Assembly: GCA_001468855.1 (NCBI GenBank)
Contig: LDIV01000001.1
Coordinates: 86,962 to 118,122 of the forward strand
DNA length: 31,161 nt
Direction of reading: 5' to 3'
Source of the DNA: a candidate division TM6 bacterium UASB124
GTDB lineage: Bacteria > Dependentiae > Babeliae > Babeliales > RVW-14
Within the stretch, counting starts at the first letter, position 1; each line of letters opens with the position of its first letter. The translations under genes and the position numbers were made by a program. This document shows positions 8,118-15,146 of the stretch, in pieces. The notes under the pieces are model-generated. The model did not search any database. It was not told the DNA's origin and saw nothing but the letters and a program-made list of their open reading frames with translations.

Positions 8118-8882
8118 ATGGAAACAAATAAAACATCGCAAACAATACCCGCTCAGCTCATTGTTGGCAACCAAGATTTGCTTGCAAGTCATGTCGAAAC
8201 GATGTTGCAAAAAACTTTCTGCCCAACTCTTACAACAAATCCAGAACAATCAGGATGTTTTTGCACTGAATGTAGAAAAATAAAAAATCGCCAACACCCA
8301 TTCATAGTCTGGATCTATCCGGAAAAAGACTACACAGTCGATGACATTGAGATCATTTTTGATCGTGTACGCTTTGCGCTTGACCAAGATCAGAAGTTCT
8401 TCTTTATTCTTGATAAAGTCCAAACACTAACAGCATCAACAGCAAACCGTCTGCTCAAAGTATTAGAAGAGCCACCAACCGGTTATCATTTTATCCTTCT
8501 GACAACAAATACCGAGGCTATTTTACCAACCATCATTTCACGATGCGTTGTCGTTGAACTCGAGCAGCAAGCACTCGATTTACCTATAGATCAACACCCA
8601 TTATGTATCTATTTATTCAACCAGGAAAAACGTAAGGATCCTTTGGGTTTTGAAACAGAACTTCGCAAGCTTAGCCTTAATGACACACAAAGCAAAGATC
8701 TTTTGGTACTCATGATCGCTCACATCAGCGCTAAACTAAAAACAGCATACACTCAGAATCAGTCATCTGAGCACCTCGCACCGCTACTAACATATCTAAC
8801 CGATGCTCTACGTATGCCACCTCAATCGGGAAGTTCAGACATTTTTTGGAAGAATCTTTTTCTCAACTTACCACGTCCATGA
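8118..8882 (+). CDS. holB: DNA polymerase III delta'-like clamp-loader subunit
   Basis: A 254-residue AAA+ clamp-loader protein. Residues 35-52 carry four cysteines (Cys35, Cys47, Cys49, Cys52) placed like the zinc site of delta'/tau. FFFILDKVQTLTASTANRLLKVLEEPP is the sensor/DExx region, and IISRC matches the SRC motif that donates the arginine finger. The Walker A loop is absent, as expected of delta' rather than DnaX. It is shorter than E. coli HolB (334), with a reduced C-terminal collar region. It is placed directly after tmk, and its stop overlaps the next gene's start as ATGA at 8879-8882. Confidence 0.82.
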   Translation: METNKTSQTIPAQLIVGNQDLLASHVETMLQKTFCPTLTTNPEQSGCFCTECRKIKNRQHPFIVWIYPEKDYTVDDIEIIFDRVRFALDQDQKFFFILDKVQTLTASTANRLLKVLEEPPTGYHFILLTTNTEAILPTIISRCVVVELEQQALDLPIDQHPLCIYLFNQEKRKDPLGFETELRKLSLNDTQSKDLLVLMIAHISAKLKTAYTQNQSSEHLAPLLTYLTDALRMPPQSGSSDIFWKNLFLNLPRP

Positions 8883-9760
8883 AAAAACACCTCAAAAAAG
8901 CATTCTCATGGGTTGGTAACTACCTCCTCCATTTCACACAAACACAGCTTGCTATAACGCTCGTAGCTATTCCAATTTTAATCGGTTGGGGACTTGGCTA
9001 TTCATGGATGTCATGTATTGGCAATTTAATCTTCACGCCCGTACTTGTTCTTTTCCTCTTACTCAGCTCACTACTGTTTTTCACGCAACTTCTTGGCATT
9101 CCTAATAATTTGATTGCTACATTCCTTAATTATGTAACGCATACATGGCACCGAGTACTTGAGCTAGGGTCACCATCATGGCTTATTGAATGTACTAAAC
9201 CACCGACGCTTATTCTTATCAGTATTCCTATTATCGCTTTTATCATTTTGCATAGACCATTTTTTAATACACATATAAAGCGATGTCTTGTGCTCATCAG
9301 TCTGCTTATTCTTACATTTGGAATCTGCAAATTTTATCAACATCGTAATACCAACACATCACTTACTTACCAGCTTAATGAAAAACTGTATGTTATTCGG
9401 TTAGCCAATACCAATGCAATCATACTTATCGATCAGGGCTATTTTTCACAAAAAAAATCAATCGAAAAAGTGATCAACTATGAAGTCAAACCATGGATTG
9501 TCAAACATTTGGGATCTGTAAGTATACGAGAACTACGTATACTCAAACCATCAATGGGAAGCTTCAAGGCCGCACAATACATGTGTACATTGTTGCATGT
9601 TGATGCAGTATGGCTACCATTCTTCAAAAAAACTTTAAGCAAGACCGCATGGCATGCATTCTTTGATTTGAAACGCTGCGTAGAAGAAAAGAAAATACGT
9701 TTTGTACGTTACTCAACTGTCACGGCTTTAGCCAAATTACGCGGTTTGTCGATTGGATGA
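8879..9760 (+). CDS. Polytopic membrane protein resembling the end of ComEC
   Basis: About 293 residues from the ATG at 8879, which overlaps the holB stop as ATGA; a longer in-frame start at 8846 lies within holB and is less likely. Roughly four hydrophobic helices (near residues 20-40, 45-72, 105-124, 131-147) precede a soluble tail. The segment I-G-N-L-I-F-T-P-V-L-V-L-F and the following long amphipathic stretch resemble the last part of the ComEC competence domain. The tail, beginning LYVIRLANTNAIILIDQG, resembles the start of ComEC's metallo-beta-lactamase-like domain, but no HxHxDH zinc motif is visible. If so, this is a truncated, non-hydrolytic remnant of the DNA-uptake channel. The family assignment is tentative. 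The last 17 codons overlap glmS antisense. Confidence 0.6.
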   Translation: MKKHLKKAFSWVGNYLLHFTQTQLAITLVAIPILIGWGLGYSWMSCIGNLIFTPVLVLFLLLSSLLFFTQLLGIPNNLIATFLNYVTHTWHRVLELGSPSWLIECTKPPTLILISIPIIAFIILHRPFFNTHIKRCLVLISLLILTFGICKFYQHRNTNTSLTYQLNEKLYVIRLANTNAIILIDQGYFSQKKSIEKVINYEVKPWIVKHLGSVSIRELRILKPSMGSFKAAQYMCTLLHVDAVWLPFFKKTLSKTAWHAFFDLKRCVEEKKIRFVRYSTVTALAKLRGLSIG

Positions 9761-11553
9761 CCAAGCTCTCTGGTAATGTAATAGACCAATGTCTGCATAA
9801 CACCGGTCATGGCCAATGGTGCTAACAGTGGTGCAACGCGTGGAATAACGAAGGCGCAATCAGCCATATCAATTAATTCTTTTTGCCCTTCAAAAGCAAA
9901 AACTATAAGATGTCCCTTGCGCGCCCTAACTTCTTGAGCATTGGCAATCATCTTTGTATAAATCAGATCATCAAGTACAGAAAATAACACGACGGGAGTT
10001 TTGCCATCCACAAGAGCTATTGGCCCATGTTTAAGTTCTCCGGACGGATAACATTGAGCAAAAATATATGATATTTCTTTGAGTTTGAGTGCCGCTTCCA
10101 TAGCAAATGGATAACTTATATGACGGCCAAGAAAGATAAATCGTTCATATGCTGCATAGCGCGGTGCCAATTCCTTGGTAATAGTGTGTTTATAATTTTC
10201 AATTGTTGTTTCTAAAATTTCAGCAGCAAAAATAAGTTGGTTAACCGCCTCATGCATTTGAACCTCAGTTATTTGTCCGCGTTCAAGCGCAACACGATGA
10301 GCCAACCAATACAATGTTGCCATTTGTGTTGAGAACGCTTTGGTAGAAGCAACTGATATTTCCGGGCCTGCATGCATCAGCAATGAACCTTGTGCTTCAC
10401 GTGTCATCGAACTTGCCGCAACATTAGATAATGCAACAGTATGTTGACCATGTGAATTTATAAGACGTAATGCTTCTAATGTATCTGCTGTCTCCCCAGA
10501 CTGAGAAACCATAATATATAAACTCTTAGGCTCCTCAAAAAACTGCATATAACGATATTCTGAAGCTAAATAGACACGAGTAGGAATGTTGCATAATGTT
10601 TCAAAAAAGAACTGTGCTATACGTGACGCATGCCACGATGTACCTGCCGCAATTAAATTGATATAGCGTAACGATTGTAGTTGCCGTTTTGTCACCTTCA
10701 GCTGCTTTAAAATATTTTTATTGTCCTCCAATGACTTAGCAGTACGCATAATCGCACGTTTTTGTTCATAAATTTCCTTAAGCATATAGTGCTCAAAACC
10801 CTCTTTGCCAACGTCAGAAAATGTCTGATCAATATGTTGAATATACATTGGCAATGGCTTACCATCAAATGAGTACAGTTCTACCGCATCCTTACGCAAG
10901 AAGGCGATACTATCATCTGGCATAAAAACAACATCTGATGTTTTGTCTGAAAAGGCCATAACATCTGAGGCTGCAAACGTCTCGTGCTTTCCAATACCAA
11001 GAACCATTGGTGATTTATGGCGAACCACAACAAGCGTTTCAGGATTTTCTTCAAATAAAAAAACCAATGCATAGGCACCTTCAAGGTGTGATACCATATG
11101 AAATATCGATGTTTTGAGATCTTTATGCTGTTTGACTAAATCACTCAAAAGATGGGCAACTATTTCTGTATCGGTCGTTGAAGTAAATCGATGCCCCTTC
11201 GAACGCAATTCATCACGTAACTGGGCAAAACCTTCAATAATACCATTATGAACAACAGCAATATTACGTTTACAATTCAAGTGGGGGTGGGTATTACTCA
11301 AATCAACAACACCATGCGTAGCCCATCGTGTATGACCAATACCAACCAGGCCATCAATTGTCATATTTTCAGCAAGCCGTCTAACAGGATTGTGACTCTC
11401 GCCAATTTCTTTATGAAAGCTCAGACAACCTTTATCAGTATCGATACAGGCGAAACCAGCTGAATCGTAACCTCTGTATTCAAGCCGAGCCAACCCATCA
11501 AGAACAACCTGGCGACACGACCTGTTTCCGATGTATCCGACGATTCCACACAT
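9709..11553 (-). CDS. glmS: Glutamine--fructose-6-phosphate aminotransferase (isomerizing)
   Basis: Makes glucosamine-6-phosphate from fructose-6-phosphate and glutamine, the first step toward UDP-GlcNAc for peptidoglycan and LPS. The 614 residues start MCGIVGYIG, with Cys2 as the glutaminase nucleophile, followed by RLEYRGYDSAG and GIGHTRWATHG. The two SIS domains show SQSGETADTLEAL and ASTKAFSTQ, with KLKEISYI and SGELKHGPIALV in the second. The C-terminus PRNLAKAVTVE is the canonical ending, so the gene is complete. It is the third gene of the uppS-gpsA-glmS run but has its own 99-base leader with a possible promoter. Its 3' end overlaps the convergent membrane-protein gene by 52 bases. 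Confidence 0.97.
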   Translation of the reverse strand: MCGIVGYIGNRSCRQVVLDGLARLEYRGYDSAGFACIDTDKGCLSFHKEIGESHNPVRRLAENMTIDGLVGIGHTRWATHGVVDLSNTHPHLNCKRNIAVVHNGIIEGFAQLRDELRSKGHRFTSTTDTEIVAHLLSDLVKQHKDLKTSIFHMVSHLEGAYALVFLFEENPETLVVVRHKSPMVLGIGKHETFAASDVMAFSDKTSDVVFMPDDSIAFLRKDAVELYSFDGKPLPMYIQHIDQTFSDVGKEGFEHYMLKEIYEQKRAIMRTAKSLEDNKNILKQLKVTKRQLQSLRYINLIAAGTSWHASRIAQFFFETLCNIPTRVYLASEYRYMQFFEEPKSLYIMVSQSGETADTLEALRLINSHGQHTVALSNVAASSMTREAQGSLLMHAGPEISVASTKAFSTQMATLYWLAHRVALERGQITEVQMHEAVNQLIFAAEILETTIENYKHTITKELAPRYAAYERFIFLGRHISYPFAMEAALKLKEISYIFAQCYPSGELKHGPIALVDGKTPVVLFSVLDDLIYTKMIANAQEVRARKGHLIVFAFEGQKELIDMADCAFVIPRVAPLLAPLAMTGVMQTLVYYITRELGHPIDKPRNLAKAVTVE

Positions 11554-11590
11554 GGTTTTATTCCTACATTAATGAATTTGATGTGAGTTT

Positions 11591-11618
11591 ATAATACGAT
11601 TGCCCGTCAAAAGGACAA
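11591..11618 (-). promoter_or_regulatory. Possible glmS promoter
   Basis: On the - strand, TTGTCC (11618-11613) and TATTAT (11596-11591) are separated by 16 bases, 4 of 6 and 5 of 6 to consensus, about 38 bases before the glmS ATG. The 99-base gap holds no sequence I can recognise as the glmS ribozyme. Confidence 0.4.
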
Positions 11619-11620
11619 GT

Positions 11621-11638
11621 TACTGTTGCTTTACAGTA
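11621..11638 (-). terminator. Weak hairpin after gpsA
   Basis: TACTGT / ACAGTA, a 6-pair stem with a 6-base loop, lies 14 bases downstream of the gpsA stop on the - strand, followed by a poorly U-rich stretch (AACTTGTCCTTTT). At best it is a weak or partial terminator in front of the glmS promoter. Confidence 0.3.
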
Positions 11639-11652
11639 GTATTTCGCTTTTT

Positions 11653-12636
11653 CTAAAAGCGTGCAAGTATTTGCTTAAAAGATGCGTCTTTAAAGACACA
11701 ATCATACGTTCCCTGGCACAAAGGAAGATTCAATTTGTCACGAATTAATAGTTCCTGGAGCGCCTCAAGTGTATTAACTCCCTCGGGTAAAATTGGAAAA
11801 TGCTTAGCAATTTCATCACGAGAATATCCCTTGCCAACCATGAAACCAAAACGAAAATTTTTACTCTGATCGCTTGAGCATGATAATACAATATCCCCAA
11901 GGCCAGAAAGACCATATGCCGTTTCCCGCTTCCCTCCCAAATGCTGTGTCAGCATTACCGTTTCGGCCAATCCCTGTGTTATCAAAAAGGCACGTGTATT
12001 GACATACATATAACCTGCGCCATGAGCAATTCCTACAGTGATGGCAAGAACATTTTTAATTGCACCTCCAATCTCAACACCAATTGGGTCATTACTTATA
12101 TTTGCCTTGAGATAATCATTAGCAAGAAGCTGTGCACATTGTCGAGCCAACTCCACATTGTTTGAAGCAACATCGGTTGCTGTAAAAGCACGTTTTACCA
12201 ATTCTGAGGCAAAATTGGGACCGCCAACAGCCACATAAGAAATAGACTTTCCGGCCACGACCTCTGCTATGCGCGATGGTAATAATAACGATTGCTGTTC
12301 AATGCCTTTACTAAAAAAGACCCACTTCTTGGTAGTAAATACAGAAGGATCTGTTTGTTTAACCTTTATGAATAATTCACGCAGATATTTAACAGGAATA
12401 GCCTCAAAAACCCAATCCGCATCAACAAGAGCTTGGTGTAAGTCTTCTGTTGCTGTAATGCGCTCAGACAATAACACATCCGGCAAATATTTCTTATTCA
12501 TATGTAATGTAGCAATATCACGAGCAACATCTTGCTCGTAACACCACAAAGAAACCTTGATACCATTATCTGCAAGAACAGTTGATATCGCAGTCCCCCA
12601 CGCTCCGGCTCCTAAAACAGCAACTCGTTTTATCAT
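11653..12636 (-). CDS. gpsA: Glycerol-3-phosphate dehydrogenase [NAD(P)+]
   Basis: Reduces dihydroxyacetone phosphate to sn-glycerol-3-phosphate, the phospholipid backbone. The 327-residue protein starts with the Rossmann motif VAVLGAGAWGTA (6-16), has VGGPNFASEL, the catalytic-lysine segment GVEIGGAIKNVLAITVGI, and the C-terminal substrate motif SGLGDIVLSC. Length and motifs are normal. It begins 2 bases after the uppS stop, so translation is likely coupled. Both genes serve membrane lipid and undecaprenyl-carrier supply. Confidence 0.96.
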   Translation of the reverse strand: MIKRVAVLGAGAWGTAISTVLADNGIKVSLWCYEQDVARDIATLHMNKKYLPDVLLSERITATEDLHQALVDADWVFEAIPVKYLRELFIKVKQTDPSVFTTKKWVFFSKGIEQQSLLLPSRIAEVVAGKSISYVAVGGPNFASELVKRAFTATDVASNNVELARQCAQLLANDYLKANISNDPIGVEIGGAIKNVLAITVGIAHGAGYMYVNTRAFLITQGLAETVMLTQHLGGKRETAYGLSGLGDIVLSCSSDQSKNFRFGFMVGKGYSRDEIAKHFPILPEGVNTLEALQELLIRDKLNLPLCQGTYDCVFKDASFKQILARF

Positions 12637-12638
12637 AA

Positions 12639-13325
12639 TTACTTTCCAAAATTACGCTGAATTGTTTTAAAGCGATCTAGGCATTGTTCCAATTTTTCTT
12701 CAGTGATTTCAGGCCAATAACAATCCAAACAAGAAAACTCGCTATATGCAGATTGATAAAGTAAAAAGTTACTCAGGCGCGATAGCCCACCGGTTCGAAT
12801 AATCAAATCAGGATCCGGTATGCCCGCCGTCCATAATGCATTATGAACAGTATCGTCATTAATTTCATCAACAGATAAAAGACCGTCCTTAACTTTCTGT
12901 GCAATTACTTTAACAGCATGAGTAATTTCTGTTGTTGCCCCATAACAAAACAATAAGTTAAGGTTTAGTGTTTGCAAATGCGCGGTTTGATGTTCAACCT
13001 CATGGACAACAGGGCAAAGACTTTGTGGAAACAGTGTACGATCTCCGATAAAACGTACACGTATACCATTTTTAATTAAATCAGGAAGCTCTTTTGACAT
13101 ACCTTCTGCAAGAAGATTAAACAAATAAATTTTCTCCTGATCACTACGTTTAAAGTTCTCTAACGAAAATGTATAAAAGGATAAATACTTTATTCCATTT
13201 TTAATACAAACCTGTATTGCCGAACGTACATGTTCCATGCCTTTTTTGTGGCCAAAGAAACTTTCTAATTTATTCTGAAGCGCCCAGCGTCGATTACCAT
13301 CCGGAATTATGGCAAGGTGTTGCAT
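12639..13325 (-). CDS. uppS: Isoprenyl transferase (undecaprenyl diphosphate synthase)
   Basis: A cis-prenyltransferase of 228 residues that builds the undecaprenyl diphosphate carrier for peptidoglycan and O-antigen. The N-terminal IIPDGNRRWA holds the catalytic Asp9 and the diphosphate-binding Asn-Arg-Arg. FYTFSLENFKRS and the C-terminal RTGGLSRLSNFLLYQSAYSE motif with its two arginines, followed by YWPEIT, complete the family pattern. It is slightly shorter than E. coli UppS (253). GGAGAG just upstream supports the start. First gene of the uppS-gpsA-glmS run. Confidence 0.95.
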   Translation of the reverse strand: MQHLAIIPDGNRRWALQNKLESFFGHKKGMEHVRSAIQVCIKNGIKYLSFYTFSLENFKRSDQEKIYLFNLLAEGMSKELPDLIKNGIRVRFIGDRTLFPQSLCPVVHEVEHQTAHLQTLNLNLLFCYGATTEITHAVKVIAQKVKDGLLSVDEINDDTVHNALWTAGIPDPDLIIRTGGLSRLSNFLLYQSAYSEFSCLDCYWPEITEEKLEQCLDRFKTIQRNFGK

Positions 13326-13699
13326 AGTGTGTCTCTCCTTAGCACCACAACCTTATTATTTAATAATCATTTTCAATAATGAGATACAGCGTATCTAAAT
13401 TTGCATAACTTGCAAACAGGAAAGAGCATATTTATCTCATTAAACAAAGACTTTTTATTGGTTAAGAATGTTACATTTTTATCATTTTTTATGAATGTGA
13501 AACCAAGAAAAATCAAAAATTCAACTTTTTCAACACAATATTTATTACTATTTGACATATGCGCCTGGTTTGATATGTTGGATTTTGTAGCTTTTATATC
13601 TTTTTAATGCATACTTATCTGTTGCATTGAAAGGCATAGAGCGCAGAGGAAAGTAGGTCATAATTTAATTCACATTTTTATAAAGGACAAAACAACTAC
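13326..13699. other. 374-base gene-free divergent gap between uppS and the HAD gene
   Basis: The only long non-coding stretch in the window. It is very AT-rich, with two overlapping short open frames on opposite strands (13373-13558 - and 13401-13607 +) that have low-complexity Phe/Lys/Asn-rich products and no ribosome sites; I regard these as chance. It holds a good + strand promoter at 13552-13579 and then an AT-rich leader of about 110 bases before the next ATG. I see no riboswitch or RNA gene that I can name. Confidence 0.6.
13552..13579 (+). promoter_or_regulatory. Strong promoter upstream of the HAD phosphatase gene
   Basis: A perfect TTGACA (13552-13557), a 16-base spacer and TATGTT (13574-13579) preceded by TG at 13571-13572, i.e. 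an extended -10. The surrounding 13-mer CTATTTGACATAT (13548-13560) recurs exactly at 19788-19800 in front of another gene. Confidence 0.6.
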
Positions 13700-14389
13700 A
13701 TGGATTTAATCAAAAAAAATATACACGCTATCATTTTTGATATGGATGGGACTATCATCAACACTGAAACAGCATGGAGAAATGCAACAATTGATACCAT
13801 CAAAAAATTTAGCACAATTTCTGAATTTAACGAGGAGCATATAAAGTTCCTCCACACACTAGCCGGAGCAGGAATTTACAATGCCGTCAGCGCCATAAAA
13901 GAACAATTTAAGATCACAAATTCTGTCGAAGAAATCGTAGAATTCAAGCTTAAAACAGCTAACTTTTATCTTTCCCAAAACATTACCTTCATTGAAGGGT
14001 TTGAAGTTTTCCATCAAAAGCTCCAAGCCATCGCCATGCCTACGGGCGTAGCAACTAATGCTTCACGAGAAAATCTTTTAGATCTTGCTCAACGACTACA
14101 GTTTGGGAAATTTTTTGGCAATCATCTGTATTGCAGCATGGATGCAGGCAATAAGCCCAAACCTGATCCTGCGGTATTTTTACATACAGCAGAAAAGCTC
14201 GGTGCTCATCCGGAAAACTGTATCGTTTTTGAAGACTCACTCGCCGGTTTTAATGCCGCAAAAGCAGCTGGCATGAAATGCGTAGCTATCAAAAATGACG
14301 TCAATAAAAACTATATTAATCAAGCTCATTCAGCCATTGAAACCTATCATGAAGCTGAAGATATTCTTAAGAAAATTTCCAAACCATAG
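13700..14389 (+). CDS. HAD-family phosphatase / phosphomutase-like hydrolase
   Basis: A 229-residue haloacid-dehalogenase hydrolase with a helical C1 cap, of the beta-phosphoglucomutase/Gph-like subfamily. Motif I is FDMDGT with nucleophile Asp14 and Asp16, motif II the Thr/Asn of VATNAS, motif III the Lys in KPKPDP, and motif IV FEDSLAGFNAAKAAGM. All catalytic residues are present. The substrate, a small phosphoester or sugar phosphate, cannot be deduced. The nearest Shine-Dalgarno-like AAGGA is 12 bases upstream, rather far, so translation may be modest. A second, KdsC-type HAD protein follows. Confidence 0.88.
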   Translation: MDLIKKNIHAIIFDMDGTIINTETAWRNATIDTIKKFSTISEFNEEHIKFLHTLAGAGIYNAVSAIKEQFKITNSVEEIVEFKLKTANFYLSQNITFIEGFEVFHQKLQAIAMPTGVATNASRENLLDLAQRLQFGKFFGNHLYCSMDAGNKPKPDPAVFLHTAEKLGAHPENCIVFEDSLAGFNAAKAAGMKCVAIKNDVNKNYINQAHSAIETYHEAEDILKKISKP

Positions 14390-14482
14390 CAAACCTCGAC
14401 AAGCAGCCTAAAGTCATTCATACTTCACCTTACTTAATAACGTTTTTGTATGGTGCATAAAAAAAGCACTCAAGGGACATGT

Positions 14483-15058
14483 ATGGATACACAATGGTTT
14501 AAACAATGCTGTTCAAATAAAAATTTGGTAGAGCAGCTCAAGAACATAAAACTCGTCATCAGCGATGTTGATGGCGCACTGACAGATGCCAAGGTCTATG
14601 TAGCGCCTGAGGGCGAACGCGGCCGTATGTTTTCTGTTCAGGACGGGTACATTGTCAAATATGTCATGAAGGCCGGCATTAAAATTGCTCTCCTTAGCGG
14701 CAAAAGCAATCAATCAACCGTTAAGCGTGGTACCGACCTTGGTATCCCTCAGGATCTTTGTTTGGTTGGCTTTAACAGCAGCAAACTCGATATTGTCAAA
14801 GAGCTCCAACAAAAACTTATGATAACACCGAAGCATACCTTATGCTGGGGGGACGATATTCTTGACGCAAATATTAAACGTAACAATCTTGTAAGCCTGT
14901 ATGCATGCCCTACTAATGCCCCCTTTTATATCAAGCCATGCGCTGATATCGTTGTACCACGAAGTGGCGGCGATCATGCCTTCCGGCTTCTTATGGATCT
15001 GCTCTTATACGTCCAAGGTAAACATTTTGCCCAAGAACTGATTGCGCAATCCTTATAA
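14483..15058 (+). CDS. kdsC: KdsC-like 3-deoxy-D-manno-octulosonate-8-phosphate phosphatase (HAD, capless)
   Basis: About 191 residues from the ATG at 14483, chosen because AAGGGA lies 6 bases upstream; an in-frame ATG at 14450 has no ribosome site. It is a small capless HAD phosphatase of the KdsC type: VISDVDGALTD (Asp28, Asp30), FSVQDGYIVKYVMKAGIKIALLSG, then WGDDILD and the C-terminal GGDHAFRLLMDLLL. KdsC removes phosphate from Kdo-8-phosphate in LPS inner-core synthesis. The usual DVDGVLTDG is DVDGALTDA, a mild deviation. The same family includes N-acylneuraminate-9-phosphatase-like proteins, so the substrate is likely but not certain. LptC-like and DegT proteins elsewhere in the window fit an LPS-making cell. 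Confidence 0.8.
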   Translation: MDTQWFKQCCSNKNLVEQLKNIKLVISDVDGALTDAKVYVAPEGERGRMFSVQDGYIVKYVMKAGIKIALLSGKSNQSTVKRGTDLGIPQDLCLVGFNSSKLDIVKELQQKLMITPKHTLCWGDDILDANIKRNNLVSLYACPTNAPFYIKPCADIVVPRSGGDHAFRLLMDLLLYVQGKHFAQELIAQSL

Positions 15059-15146
15059 TCAAGCATTCAGTTTGACCTTTTGCACGTTCTTAGGCATTCT
15101 TTCACAAGGTATATGTTGAAAAAACATTAACATTTTAGGAATAGCC

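Noticed and set aside
8846..8878. Earlier ATG for the ComEC-like protein
   Set aside because: It would add 11 residues overlapping holB; the ATGA overlap at 8879 matches the coupling style of neighbouring genes.
11554..11652. glmS ribozyme/riboswitch in the glmS leader
   Set aside because: The leader is only 99 bases and shows just a 6-pair stem and a promoter; the ribozyme's conserved core and pseudoknots are not visible.
13373..13607. Two overlapping short open frames in the uppS-HAD gap
   Set aside because: They oppose each other, are Phe/Lys/Asn-rich, lack ribosome sites, and the + strand one runs through the promoter; most likely chance.
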